Shown: one piece after another, positions 37,917 to 47,424 of the stretch | How the letters are laid out: the number at the start of each line of letters is the position of its first letter | Numbering within the stretch: the first letter of the stretch is position 1 | From: Nocardioidaceae bacterium | GTDB lineage: Bacteria; Actinomycetota; Actinomycetes; Propionibacteriales; Nocardioidaceae | Length of the DNA stretch: 64,000 nt | Assembly: GCA_009780515.1 (NCBI GenBank) | Contig: WQZX01000002.1 | Location: 42,745-106,744, forward strand | Direction of reading: 5' to 3' | Translations under genes and position numbers: made by a program | The notes under the pieces: model-generated | What the model was told of the DNA's origin: nothing | Databases searched by the model: none | Seen by the model: only the letters and a program-made list of their open reading frames with translations

Positions 37917-39666
37917 AGTCACCGGGCTCACCAAGAGCTTCGGTGCCCAGAACATCTGGAGCGACGTCACCCTGACCCTGCCGCAGGGCGAGATCACCGC
38001 CCTGCTGGGGCCCTCCGGCACTGGCAAGTCGGTCTTCCTGAAGTCCCTGATGGGGCTGCTGCGTCCCGAGGCCGGCACCTGCCTCGTCGACGGCGTCGAC
38101 ATGGTGCGTGCGCGAGAGTCGCAGCGCCGCGACCTGCGCAAGCGGTTCGGCGTGCTCTTCCAGGACGGCGCGCTCTTCGGCTCGATGAGCGTGTTCGACA
38201 ACGTCGCGTTCCCGCTGCGCGCCCACACCCGCAAGCCGGAGAAGGAGGTCCGCCAGATCACGCTGGACAAGCTCGAGCTCGTCGGCCTGCTCGGCCAGGA
38301 GCACAAGCTGCCCGGTGAGATCTCCGGCGGCATGCGCAAGCGCGCCGGCCTCGCGCGCTCGCTGGTCACCGAGCCGTCCATCATCCTGTGCGACGAGCCC
38401 GACTCCGGCCTCGACCCGGTCCGCACCGCCAACCTCGCCCAGCTGCTGCTGGACGTGAACGCCGCGACCGACGCGACGATGCTCGTGGTCACCCACAACA
38501 TCGAGCTGGCCCGCACCCTGCCCGACAACATCGGCATGCTCTACCGCCGCAAGCTGGTGATGTTCGGGCCGCGTGAGGAGTTCCTGCTCACCGACCACCC
38601 CGTGGTCGCGCAGTTCATGAGCGGCGACCCGATCGGCCCGATCGGCATGAGCGAGGAGGTCGACCACTCCAGCACGGCCCCGGTTCTCGACGAGTACGGC
38701 TACCGCACCGACGGCGGCGCGCCCACGATGGTCCGCACCGGCGCTCGCGCCATCGAGGTGCTGCCCCGCCAGCTCCAGCCGGCCAACGGCCACGTCCGCG
38801 CCGGTGCTGAGCGGCACGCGCGGCGGGTGTCCTCGGGCGAGGCACGGCTCCATGTCGACGACGAGGAGGCGGACCGACCGGCTCCCCTGACCCGGCCCGA
38901 TCCGGTCTCGCGCGCGCTCGACCAGGTCGGCGACTTCTTCGCGCTGGCACTCGACACGATCCGTGCGACGTTCCGGCGCAGGTTCGCCGTACGCGAGGCG
39001 CTCGACCAGTTCTGGTTCGTCACCAGCGTCTCGTGGGTGCCCGCGCTGCTGGTCGCGATTCCGTTCGGCGCGGTCATCGCGCTCCAGCTCGGCACCCTCA
39101 CGGTGCAGGTAGGTGCGCAGTCCTTCACCGGCGCAGCGTCGGTGCTCGCGGTCGTGCAGCAGGCCGCGCCGATCGTCACGTCGCTGGTCATCGCCGGCGC
39201 GGGCGGAGCGGCCATCTGCGCGGACCTCGGCGCCCGGACCATCCGCGACGAGATCGATGCCATGAAGGTCATCGGCCTCGACCCCGTGCAGCGCCTGGTC
39301 GTGCCACGGGTGCTGGCGTGCGTGCTCGCCGCCGTGCTGCTCAACGGGCTGGTCTCGGTCGTGGGCGTCCTCGGCGGCTACTTCTTCAACGTGGTCGTCC
39401 AGGGCGGCACCCCCGGCGCCTACCTGTCCTCCTTCACCGCCCTCGCGCAGATCTCGGACCTGTGGGTCGGCGAGCTCAAGGCGGTCATGTTCGGCTTCCT
39501 GGCCGGCGTCGTGGCGGCCTACCGAGGCCTCAACACCAAGCCGGGCCCGAAGGGCGTCGGCGAGTCGGTCAACCAGTCCGTCGTCGTGACCTTCCTGCTG
39601 CTCTTCTTCGTCAACTTCGTCATCACCACGCTCTACCTCCAGCTGGTGCCCGGAAAGGGGGCCTGA
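37900..39666 (+). CDS. MceG ATPase fused to YrbEA permease
   Basis: 588 aa in one uninterrupted frame. Residues 1-245 are an ABC ATPase: Walker A GPSGTGKS at 37-44, signature ISGGMRKRAG near 140, Walker B IILCDEPDSGLD near 160-170, and H-loop VVTHN. A Gly/Arg/Glu-rich linker of about 80 residues leads to an MlaE/YrbE permease (about 330-588) with DQFWFVTSVSWVPALLVAIP, GARTIRDEIDAMKVIGLDP and four to five helices. These are normally separate proteins (MceG and YrbEA). Start ATG 37900 follows a perfect AGGAGG. The product should power and form half the inner-membrane channel of the Mce lipid importer. Confidence 0.88.
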   Translation: MGGSVEVTGLTKSFGAQNIWSDVTLTLPQGEITALLGPSGTGKSVFLKSLMGLLRPEAGTCLVDGVDMVRARESQRRDLRKRFGVLFQDGALFGSMSVFDNVAFPLRAHTRKPEKEVRQITLDKLELVGLLGQEHKLPGEISGGMRKRAGLARSLVTEPSIILCDEPDSGLDPVRTANLAQLLLDVNAATDATMLVVTHNIELARTLPDNIGMLYRRKLVMFGPREEFLLTDHPVVAQFMSGDPIGPIGMSEEVDHSSTAPVLDEYGYRTDGGAPTMVRTGARAIEVLPRQLQPANGHVRAGAERHARRVSSGEARLHVDDEEADRPAPLTRPDPVSRALDQVGDFFALALDTIRATFRRRFAVREALDQFWFVTSVSWVPALLVAIPFGAVIALQLGTLTVQVGAQSFTGAASVLAVVQQAAPIVTSLVIAGAGGAAICADLGARTIRDEIDAMKVIGLDPVQRLVVPRVLACVLAAVLLNGLVSVVGVLGGYFFNVVVQGGTPGAYLSSFTALAQISDLWVGELKAVMFGFLAGVVAAYRGLNTKPGPKGVGESVNQSVVVTFLLLFFVNFVITTLYLQLVPGKGA

Positions 39667-40556
39667 TGTCCGGCCTCGACACGTCCGCAGCCCACCCCTC
39701 GCGCCCCTCGCGCCGAGCCGCCCCGCCGCGCACGCAGAAGCGCCCCTGGTGGGACCGCCGCCTCGAGCCGCTCGTGCGGTCGGGCCGCGACGTCCGCTTC
39801 TACGGCACCGTGCTCGCGGGCATCCCGGTCGCGATCCGCCGCTACCCACGCGAGATCTGGCGCATCCTCTCCGAGGTCACCTTCGGCAGCGGAGCGCTCG
39901 CGGTCATCGGCGGCACGATCGGCGTGATGACCGGCATGAGCCTGTTCGTCGGCACAGTCGTGGGCCTGCAGGGCTACGCCGCCCTCGACCAGATCGGCAC
40001 CGCCACCCTCAACGGCTTCATCTCCGCCTACTTCAACACCCGCGAGATCGCGCCGCTCGTCGCCGCACTTGCCATGTCGGCCACGGTCGGTGCGGGCTTC
40101 ACCGCCCAGCTCGGCGCGATGCGGATCAGCGAGGAGATCGACGCGGTGAAGGTGATCGGGCTCGACGCGGTCCCCTACCTGGTCTCGACACGCGTCGTCG
40201 CCGGCTTCATCGCGATCATCCCCCTGTACGTCGTCGGGCTGCTGACCTCCTACGCCGGGAGCCGCGCGGTGACGGTGTGGTTCCACGGCCAGTCGGCCGG
40301 CACCTACGACCACTACTTCCACCTGTTCCTGCCACCGGTCGACATCTTCCTGTCCTTCGGCAAGGTGCTGCTGTTCTCGGTGCTGATCATCCTGATCCAC
40401 TGCCGGCTCGGCTTCTTCGCCAGCGGCGGGCCCGCCGGCGTCGGGATCGCCGTCGGCCGCTCCGTACGACGCACCATCGTGGTGGTCGCGCTGCTCGACC
40501 TGGCCCTGTCGATGGCGATGTGGGGCACCACCACGACCGTCCGGATCGCCGGATGA
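39666..40556 (+). CDS. YrbEB permease of the Mce transporter
   Basis: 296 aa MlaE-family permease with GMSLFVGTVVGLQGYAALDQ, FNTREIAPLVAALAMSATVG and ISEEIDAVKVIGLDAVPYLV, and about five membrane helices. It should dimerise with the YrbEA half of the fusion protein to form the inner-membrane channel. The ATG overlaps the fusion stop by one base (TGATG). Confidence 0.94.
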   Translation: MSGLDTSAAHPSRPSRRAAPPRTQKRPWWDRRLEPLVRSGRDVRFYGTVLAGIPVAIRRYPREIWRILSEVTFGSGALAVIGGTIGVMTGMSLFVGTVVGLQGYAALDQIGTATLNGFISAYFNTREIAPLVAALAMSATVGAGFTAQLGAMRISEEIDAVKVIGLDAVPYLVSTRVVAGFIAIIPLYVVGLLTSYAGSRAVTVWFHGQSAGTYDHYFHLFLPPVDIFLSFGKVLLFSVLIILIHCRLGFFASGGPAGVGIAVGRSVRRTIVVVALLDLALSMAMWGTTTTVRIAG

Positions 40557-41851
40557 GCGGCGGGCGCGTCCGGGACGCCTCCCTGGGCCTCACCTACCTG
40601 CTCGCGATCGCGCTGGTCGTCACGGGCACCTGGGCGGCGTACAACCAGGTCCTCACGCACCGCGACACGGTGACCCTGACGACGGCATCGCTCGGCAACG
40701 CGCTGCAGAAGGGCTCCGACGTCAAGCTCAACGGCGTCCCCGTCGGGACGGTGTCCGGCATCAGTCCGCGACCCGACGGGGCCGAGCTGACGCTCGCCGT
40801 CGACCCCCACGTCGTCGGCGAGCTGACGTCCACGACCACCGCCCGCCTGCTGCCGAAGACCCTGTTCGGCGAGCGGTACGTCGCCCTGGTGCCCGGCTCC
40901 GGCGGCGGCCCGCTGCGGTCCGGCGACACCATCCACCAGGACACCTCCGAGGAGGCCGTCGAGCTGTCCGACGTGCTCGACCAGCTGCTGCCCGTGCTCC
41001 GGGCGATCCAGCCCGACAAGCTCTCGGCGACGCTCGGCGAGCTGGCGAGCATGCTCCGCGGCAACGGTGCCGACATCGGCAGGACGATGACCGACTGGGG
41101 CAGCTACCTGCGCCGGTTCAACCCGGTGACCGTGCAGCTGACCGACGACCTCGCCGCGGTCGGGAAGGTCGCCGACGGGTACGCCGCGGCCGCGCCCGAC
41201 CTGCTCGACGCGCTGCAGACGATGACGAGGACGTCGGCCACGGTGGCGGCCGAGCGCACCGAGCTGACCAAGGTCTTCGCCAACGTCACCGTGGCCGGCA
41301 ACACGACCGGCGGCTGGATGCACGCCAACTCCCAGAGCATCACGGTGCTGGCCGACCGCAGCAGGGCGGCGCTGGCGGCGGTCGCGCCGTACGCCACGGA
41401 GTTCCCGTGCGTGCTCAAGTCGGCGCGCGACTTCATCCCGGTGATGGACAAGAACCTCGGCAAGGGCACGCAGCAACCGGGCATTCACGTGGTCCTCAAC
41501 GTCGAGCCCTCGCGCGGTCGCTACCTTGCCGGCAAGGACACCCCCACGCTCGCCTCGCACGGCGCACCCAGGTGCCCCTACGAGACCGGCAGGACGGGCC
41601 CGGCGCCGAGGGCGGCGAGCACCGCGTCCGGCAGGGCCGCCCCACGCACGATCCCGCCACCACCGACGACGTCCACGCGTCGGATCTTCACCACCGCCGG
41701 CGGGCTCGGCGATGCCAACTCCCCCGCCGAGAACGAGCTGATCGCCGAGCTCGTCGCACCCACCCAGGGCCTCGCCCCGGCAGACTTCCCCGACTGGGCC
41801 AGCCTCCTGCTCGGCCCGACCCTGCGCGGCACGGAGGTCGAGCTGCGATGA
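40553..41851 (+). CDS. MceA
   Basis: 432 aa. One N-terminal transmembrane helix (SLGLTYLLAIALVVTGTWAA), then an MlaD/Mce domain at about 38-115 (SLGNALQKGSDVKLNGVPVG, LFGERYVALVPG) and a helical tail region forming the hexameric tunnel. Residues after about 340 are Pro/Thr-rich and include FIPVMDKNLGKGTQQPG. Substrate-binding subunit of an actinobacterial lipid importer. ATGA overlap with YrbEB. Confidence 0.94.
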   Translation: MSGGRVRDASLGLTYLLAIALVVTGTWAAYNQVLTHRDTVTLTTASLGNALQKGSDVKLNGVPVGTVSGISPRPDGAELTLAVDPHVVGELTSTTTARLLPKTLFGERYVALVPGSGGGPLRSGDTIHQDTSEEAVELSDVLDQLLPVLRAIQPDKLSATLGELASMLRGNGADIGRTMTDWGSYLRRFNPVTVQLTDDLAAVGKVADGYAAAAPDLLDALQTMTRTSATVAAERTELTKVFANVTVAGNTTGGWMHANSQSITVLADRSRAALAAVAPYATEFPCVLKSARDFIPVMDKNLGKGTQQPGIHVVLNVEPSRGRYLAGKDTPTLASHGAPRCPYETGRTGPAPRAASTASGRAAPRTIPPPPTTSTRRIFTTAGGLGDANSPAENELIAELVAPTQGLAPADFPDWASLLLGPTLRGTEVELR

Positions 41852-42867
41852 GCCCCACCCTGATCAAGACGATCGCCAAGAGCGTCGCCTTCACCGTCAT
41901 CACCGTGCTCGCGACCCTGGCGCTCGCCGGCACGATCCGCAACGGCACCTCCGGCAGCGGCAGCGAGTACGTCGCCCTCTTCACCGACGCCACGAGCCTG
42001 AACAAGGGCGACGACGTACGCATGGCAGGGGTGAAGGTCGGCACCGTCAAGGACATCTCGGTGAGCGACGACAAGGTCGCGAAGGTCACCTTCACGATCT
42101 CCACCAGCGCCCCGGTCACCCAGGGCACGACCGCCGAGCTGCGGTTCCGCAACCTGGTCGGCCAGCGCTACATCGACCTGCACCCCGGGGCCGTGGACGG
42201 CGCGAGGCTGCCGGCCGGCTACACCTTCGACCTCCAGCACACACGGCCCGCACTCGACCTGACGCTGCTGTTCAACGGCTTCCAGCCGCTGTTCCGATTC
42301 CTCGACGCCAAGGACATCAACACCCTCAGCGGCCAGATCATCTCGGTCTTCCAGGGTGAGGGCGACACGGTCGACGGCCTGTTGAACAGCACCGCCGACC
42401 TGACCTCGACCCTGGCCGACCGCGACCAGGTCATCGGCGAGCTGGTCACCAACCTCAATGCCGTTCTCGGCGTGGTCGACCAGCGCTCGAGCCAGCTCGA
42501 CACGACCCTGGTCACCCTTCAGCAGCTCGTCTCCGGCCTGGCCCAGGACCGCGGAGCGATCACCAGCGCCATCGACGGCATGAGCAACCTGTCCTCGACC
42601 GTCTCGGGCCTGCTGACGCAGGGCCGCAAGCCGCTCAAGCACGACATCGACGCCCTCGGCCACCTGGCCGGCAACCTCGCCGACAACGGCCCGGTGCTCT
42701 CGAGCTTCCTGAAGACCCTGCCCACCAAGCTCGACCGGATCGGCCGCACCGCCAGCTACGGCTCCTGGATCAACTTCTACGTCTGCTCGATCCAAGGGCG
42801 GATCCCCCTGCCCGAGGGCTATCTCGGCGACCTGGGTGTCAACCCGGTCGCAGGAAGGTGCTCCTGA
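41848..42867 (+). CDS. MceB
   Basis: 339 aa. N-terminal helix (VAFTVITVLATLALAG), Mce domain at about 35-115 (LNKGDDVRMAGVKVGTV, FRNLVGQRYIDLHPG) and a long helical region (DRDQVIGELVTNLNAVLGVV). Ends with YLGDLGVNPVAGRCS. Subunit of the Mce hexamer; ATGA overlap with MceA. Confidence 0.94.
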   Translation: MSPTLIKTIAKSVAFTVITVLATLALAGTIRNGTSGSGSEYVALFTDATSLNKGDDVRMAGVKVGTVKDISVSDDKVAKVTFTISTSAPVTQGTTAELRFRNLVGQRYIDLHPGAVDGARLPAGYTFDLQHTRPALDLTLLFNGFQPLFRFLDAKDINTLSGQIISVFQGEGDTVDGLLNSTADLTSTLADRDQVIGELVTNLNAVLGVVDQRSSQLDTTLVTLQQLVSGLAQDRGAITSAIDGMSNLSSTVSGLLTQGRKPLKHDIDALGHLAGNLADNGPVLSSFLKTLPTKLDRIGRTASYGSWINFYVCSIQGRIPLPEGYLGDLGVNPVAGRCS

Positions 42868-43883
42868 TGCCCCAGCGCTACCCGCGCTCGTTCGCCGAGC
42901 GCAACCGCATCCTCATCGCGATCGTCGGCCTCGCCCTCCTCGCCGCGACGTTCTTCGTCACCTTCAACGCCGACTCCATGCCCGTGATCGGCGGCGGCGA
43001 GGAGCACCAGGTCTACTTCGCGGAGGCCGGCGGCATCCGCTCGGGCGACGAGGTGCGGGTCGCCGGCGTCAAGGTCGGCAAGGTTACCGGCGTCGAGCTC
43101 GACGGTGCGAAGGTCCTCGTCACCTTCCAGACCAAGGGCGTCCGACTCGGAGACCAGACCAGTGCCGCCGTCAAGGTCAAGACGCTGCTGGGCCAGAAGT
43201 ACCTCGCGATCGCACCACTCGGCACCGAGGACCTCGTCGGCGCGATCCCGGTCGACCACACCACCACGCCGTACGACGTCAACGCGGCCCTCTCCGACCT
43301 GTCGACCAGGGTCCAGCGGATCGACACCAAGAAGATGGCGCGCAGCCTCGACGTGCTCTCCGGGGTGCTCGCACGCACGCCGAAGGCGCTGCGCGGAACG
43401 GTCGAGGGGCTGACCCGGCTCTCGAGGACCATCTCCAGCAGGGACACCCAGCTCGCCTCGCTGTTCCGGGCCACGAACAAGGTCACCGGCACCCTCGCGG
43501 GCCGCACCACCGAGATCGGCAAGCTCGTCGACGACGGCAACACCCTGCTCGAGGACCTGGCCGCGCGCCGCAAGGCGGTCCACCGGATGCTGAGCAGCAC
43601 CGCCACCCTCGGCACCGCCGTCAAGCGGCTGGTCCGCGACAACCAGCGCTCGCTCAGGCCGGCGCTGGCCAAGCTCGACCGGGTCGCGACGATCCTGCGC
43701 AACAACCAGAGCGACCTCGACAAGGCGGTTGCCGCGCTCGGGCCCTACTACCGGATGCTCGCCACCTCGATGGGCAACGGCCGCTGGGTCGACTCCTACA
43801 TCTGCGGACTCTTCGACAACAACGACGCACCCGTCCTCAAGAACGACGTGCTGCGCAACTGCCACCCCGGGGGTGCCCGATGA
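42867..43883 (+). CDS. MceC
   Basis: 338 aa, N-terminal helix (ILIAIVGLALLAATFFV), Mce domain with AGGIRSGDEVRVAGVKVGKV and LLGQKYLAIAPLG, and a helical tail ending LFDNNDAPVLKNDVLRNC. ATG 42867 overlaps the MceB stop by one base; an in-frame ATG three codons earlier is less likely. Member of the Mce hexamer. Confidence 0.94.
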   Translation: MPQRYPRSFAERNRILIAIVGLALLAATFFVTFNADSMPVIGGGEEHQVYFAEAGGIRSGDEVRVAGVKVGKVTGVELDGAKVLVTFQTKGVRLGDQTSAAVKVKTLLGQKYLAIAPLGTEDLVGAIPVDHTTTPYDVNAALSDLSTRVQRIDTKKMARSLDVLSGVLARTPKALRGTVEGLTRLSRTISSRDTQLASLFRATNKVTGTLAGRTTEIGKLVDDGNTLLEDLAARRKAVHRMLSSTATLGTAVKRLVRDNQRSLRPALAKLDRVATILRNNQSDLDKAVAALGPYYRMLATSMGNGRWVDSYICGLFDNNDAPVLKNDVLRNCHPGGAR

Positions 43884-44917
43884 TCAAGGCCCACAACCTG
43901 CGCACGCCCGCGGTCGTCGTCGCGATCGCGCTGGTCGTCGCCGCAGGGCTGGTCGCGCGGCACCTCGTGTCCGGCGGCGGCACCACCTTCAGCGCCCGGT
44001 TCGACAGCGCGGTCGGGCTCTACCCCGGATCCGACGTCCAGGTCCTCGGCGTGCCGGTCGGCAAGGTCACCGCCGTGAGACCCGAGGGCGACAGGGTCGA
44101 CGTGGAGATGCGGCTCGATCGTGGTCAGAAGGTCGCCGCCGGCACGGCCGCGGTGATCGTCGCGCCGACCCTGGTCAGCGACCGCTACGTCCAGCTCACC
44201 AAGCCCTACACCGGCGGCGCACCCCTCGCCTCGGGCTCGACCATCCGGCGCACCGCCGTACCCGTCGAGATCGATCAGCTCTACTCGAGCCTGACCGACC
44301 TCGGCACCCAGCTCGGGCCCAAGGGCGTGAACAGCAACGGCGCGCTCTCGCGCTTGATCACCACGCTCGCGAAGAACCTGCACGGCCAGGGCGCGAACAT
44401 CAACACGATGCTGCGGGGCTTCAGCGACGCCTCCGGCACGCTCTCCGACGTCGACGGCGACTTCTTCGCCACCGTCGCGAACCTCGACAAGCTGAACAGC
44501 ACGCTCCTCACCCACGACTCCGGCGTGGCGGGCGCCAACCGCCAGCTCGCCTCGGTCGCCCGCTACCTCGCCGCCGACCGCGGCGACCTCTCGGGCGCGA
44601 TCGGCAACCTGGGCGGGGCGCTCGCGGGCCTGACCAAGTTCATCCGCGACAACCGGGCGGCGATCCGCGGCAGCGTGCAGGGGCTCGAGGGCCCCACCGC
44701 GGTCCTCGCCAACGAGAAGAAGTCCCTCAACGAGGCGATCCTCACGATCCCGCTCGCCCTGCAGAACTTCATCGGTGCCTACGACCCCGGCAGCAACACG
44801 ATCGAGGGCCGGGCCGACCTCAACGAGCTGACGGTCTGGGCGAAGGACGGCCTCCACGGCCGTACCTCCCGCAACGCGCCGCCGGTGCTGATCCCCGGGA
44901 CGGGAGCCGACCAGTGA
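43880..44917 (+). CDS. MceD
   Basis: 345 aa, transmembrane helix (AVVVAIALVVAAGLVARHL), Mce domain with GLYPGSDVQVLGVPVGKV and VSDRYVQLTKPY, then a helical barrel region (LADRGDLSGAI-type AADRGDLSGAIGNLGGALAG). Ends near PPVLIPGTGADQ. ATGA overlap with MceC. Confidence 0.94.
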   Translation: MIKAHNLRTPAVVVAIALVVAAGLVARHLVSGGGTTFSARFDSAVGLYPGSDVQVLGVPVGKVTAVRPEGDRVDVEMRLDRGQKVAAGTAAVIVAPTLVSDRYVQLTKPYTGGAPLASGSTIRRTAVPVEIDQLYSSLTDLGTQLGPKGVNSNGALSRLITTLAKNLHGQGANINTMLRGFSDASGTLSDVDGDFFATVANLDKLNSTLLTHDSGVAGANRQLASVARYLAADRGDLSGAIGNLGGALAGLTKFIRDNRAAIRGSVQGLEGPTAVLANEKKSLNEAILTIPLALQNFIGAYDPGSNTIEGRADLNELTVWAKDGLHGRTSRNAPPVLIPGTGADQ

Positions 44918-46230
44918 ACCGACGACGCCTGCTCGCGGCGCTTGCCGCCGCGACCACCCTCCTGCTCGGTGGCTGCGGCCTCACCAACGGTGTGTACGAC
45001 GCCCCGCTGCCCGGCGGGGCCGACCTCGGCTCCCACCCGATCACCCTGAGGGCCGAGTTCGACGACGTGCTCGACCTGGTGCCGCAGTCATCGGTCAAGG
45101 TCGACGACGTCGCCGTCGGACGGGTATCCACGATCACCCTGCGGCCCGACGGGCGCGGCGCCGACGTCGATCTCGAGGTCCGTGGCGACCTCGACCTCCC
45201 CCAGGGCACGACCGCGCGGCTCGAGCAGACCTCGCTGCTCGGCGAGAAGTACGTCGCACTGCAGCGCCCGGCCGTCGTACCTGCCGGAGCCGCCTACCTC
45301 CACGACGGCAGTGAGCTCGGCAAGCCGACCGACGAGGCGGCCGCCGAGGTCGAGCAGGTGCTCGGTGCGCTGTCGCTGGTGCTCAACGGCGGCGGCATCG
45401 GGCAGTTCCAGGAGATCTCCCGCGAGCTGCAGAAGGTCGGCCGCGGCCGCACGCAGGGCATCAGGAACTTCGTCCAGCAGGTGCGCCGCTTCGTCACCGT
45501 CCTCGACGACCGACGCGACTCGATCACCGAGGCGATCGACGGCCTCGGCCGGCTGTCCAAGACCCTCGACGGCGACAAGGACGAGGTCGCCAAGGCCCTC
45601 GACGGCCTGTCCCCGGGCATGCGCGTGCTGGCCGACCAGCGTCCACAGCTCGTCGGCATGCTCCGTTCGCTGAACAGGCTGTCCAAGGTGACCGTGGCGA
45701 CGATCGGGCGCGCCAAGAACAACATCGTCGGCGACCTCGAGCTGCTCCAGCCGACGCTCACCGAGCTCGCGAAGGCCGGCACCGACCTGCCGTACGCGCT
45801 GCAGATCATGCTGACCTATCCGTTCCCCGACTCGGTGCTGGGAGCGATCAAGGGCGACTACATCAACGCCTTCATGACCACCAACTTCCGCACATTGCCG
45901 ACGGGCTGCGGAAGTCAGGGCTGCCCGTGGCCCCAGGTGGCTGGTCGGACGGCGAGGGCCGGGCGCTCCGGCTCTCTCCCCCCGGGGTCCACGGATCCCT
46001 CGCCGTCCCTCCTGCCGCCCACGAGCACGCCCGCACCGGGGCTCCCGTCACCGACCGTGCCCGGTCCTTCGATCCTGCCGACGGACCCGTCGTCGGGAGC
46101 AGCCTCCCCGAGCTCGCCCCAGTCGTCCTCGGGTGCGTCGTCAGGTGCGCCCACGCCCACCGGGTCGGCCTCGAGCAGCCCGTCATCCACACCGAGCGCC
46201 GCCGGCTCGGCCGGCGAGGAGGTCCACTGA
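44914..46230 (+). CDS. MceE lipoprotein (LprK-like)
   Basis: 438 aa. Signal peptide with lipobox LGGC, modified Cys21, as in the MceE/LprK position of mycobacterial operons. Mce domain at about 45-120 (DVLDLVPQSSVKVDDVAVG, LLGEKYVALQRP), helical region to about 330 with VLADQRPQLVGMLRSL, and a Pro/Ser/Thr-rich low-complexity tail of about 90 residues. The tail is longer than in most MceE proteins and may span the cell wall. GTG start with GTGA overlap. Confidence 0.93.
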   Translation: MNRRRLLAALAAATTLLLGGCGLTNGVYDAPLPGGADLGSHPITLRAEFDDVLDLVPQSSVKVDDVAVGRVSTITLRPDGRGADVDLEVRGDLDLPQGTTARLEQTSLLGEKYVALQRPAVVPAGAAYLHDGSELGKPTDEAAAEVEQVLGALSLVLNGGGIGQFQEISRELQKVGRGRTQGIRNFVQQVRRFVTVLDDRRDSITEAIDGLGRLSKTLDGDKDEVAKALDGLSPGMRVLADQRPQLVGMLRSLNRLSKVTVATIGRAKNNIVGDLELLQPTLTELAKAGTDLPYALQIMLTYPFPDSVLGAIKGDYINAFMTTNFRTLPTGCGSQGCPWPQVAGRTARAGRSGSLPPGSTDPSPSLLPPTSTPAPGLPSPTVPGPSILPTDPSSGAASPSSPQSSSGASSGAPTPTGSASSSPSSTPSAAGSAGEEVH

Positions 46231-47423
46231 TGCAGCGACTCACCCGCGGGATCCGGATCAAGCTCGGACTCTTCGTCGCCCTCGCGCTCGTCGGCAGCAC
46301 CTACCTCGGAGCGTCGTACGTCGGCTTCTCGCCGTTCTCGCACGGCTACGCCGTCACCGTCTCGCTGCCCGACAGCGGCGGGCTCTTCGTGCATTCCGAG
46401 GTCACCTATCGCGGCGTTCCCGTCGGCAAGGTGAGCGACCTGGTGACCACGCCGAAGGGCGTCACCGCCACGCTCGAGATCAACGCGGACGCCCCTCCGA
46501 TCCCGGACGACGCGACCGTGCACGTCCAGGACCGGTCGGCCATCGGCGAGCAGTACCTCGACCTCCGGGGCGGCCCCGGGGGCCACCACCTCGTCGCCGG
46601 GGACCACCTGTCGGGCGGGATCGACGCGCTGCCGCCGAGCATCGCTGACCTGCTCCGCAGCGGGCGCGACTTCGTCGCGTCGGTGCCGTCGCGCGATCTC
46701 GACACCGTCATCAACCAGGGCTACCTCGCCACCCAGGGCGTCGGCGACGACCTGAGGCGGCTGCTGCAGGCCTCGCAGCAGTTCCACGCGGCCGCCGACC
46801 GCAACTTCCTGGTCAGCACCAGCCTGATCCGCAACTCGGGACGGGTGCTGCGCACGCAGGAGGAGTCGGCGGGCTCGATCCGCTCCTACAGCCACGACCT
46901 CGACCTCCTGGCCGCCACGCTGAGCGACTCCGACAGCGACCTGCGCACGCTCATCGAGGATGCGCCGGCCACCGCGCAGCAGGTCAGCCAGCTGATCCGC
47001 GACGTCGGCAGGCCGCTCGGCATCCTGATGTCGAACCTCGCGACGACCGCCACGGTCTTCGGCGTCGACTCCGACGGCGTCCGCGACACCTTCGTCCACC
47101 TGCCCGAGGCCCTGAGCATCGGCTGGGCGGTCTCGACCTCGCGCGGCCTCAACCTCGGGCTGGTGCCGACGTTCTTCGACCCGCTCCCCTGCACCCAGGG
47201 GTACGCCGGGACGACCCTGCGGTCCGGCACCACCACCGGCCCCGGCCGGCCGCTCAACCTCAAGGCGGGATGCACCGCCCGGGCCGGCAACGTCCGCGGC
47301 CCCCAGCACCTCGCGAGCCGGGCGGTGCCCGGCATGCGGCAGACGGGCCGGGCCGGCCGACCGACGGCCGCCCGGATCCTGGTCGCTCGATCACTCGGCG
47401 ACCTCATGGGAGGACAGGAATGA
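46230..47423 (+). CDS. MceF
   Basis: 397 aa. N-terminal helix (LGLFVALALVGSTYLG), Mce domain with GLFVHSEVTYRGVPVGKV and AIGEQYLDLRGG, then a helical part (DLDTVINQGYLATQGVGDDL) and cysteines in LPCTQGY and KAGCTARAG. It completes the A-F set. The ATG overlaps the MceE stop by one base. Confidence 0.94.
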   Translation: MQRLTRGIRIKLGLFVALALVGSTYLGASYVGFSPFSHGYAVTVSLPDSGGLFVHSEVTYRGVPVGKVSDLVTTPKGVTATLEINADAPPIPDDATVHVQDRSAIGEQYLDLRGGPGGHHLVAGDHLSGGIDALPPSIADLLRSGRDFVASVPSRDLDTVINQGYLATQGVGDDLRRLLQASQQFHAAADRNFLVSTSLIRNSGRVLRTQEESAGSIRSYSHDLDLLAATLSDSDSDLRTLIEDAPATAQQVSQLIRDVGRPLGILMSNLATTATVFGVDSDGVRDTFVHLPEALSIGWAVSTSRGLNLGLVPTFFDPLPCTQGYAGTTLRSGTTTGPGRPLNLKAGCTARAGNVRGPQHLASRAVPGMRQTGRAGRPTAARILVARSLGDLMGGQE

Positions 47424-47424
47424 G

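Noticed and set aside
37900..38730. Separate MceG gene ending before the permease
   Set aside because: No stop codon occurs between the ATPase and permease domains in this frame, so the fusion is the direct reading.
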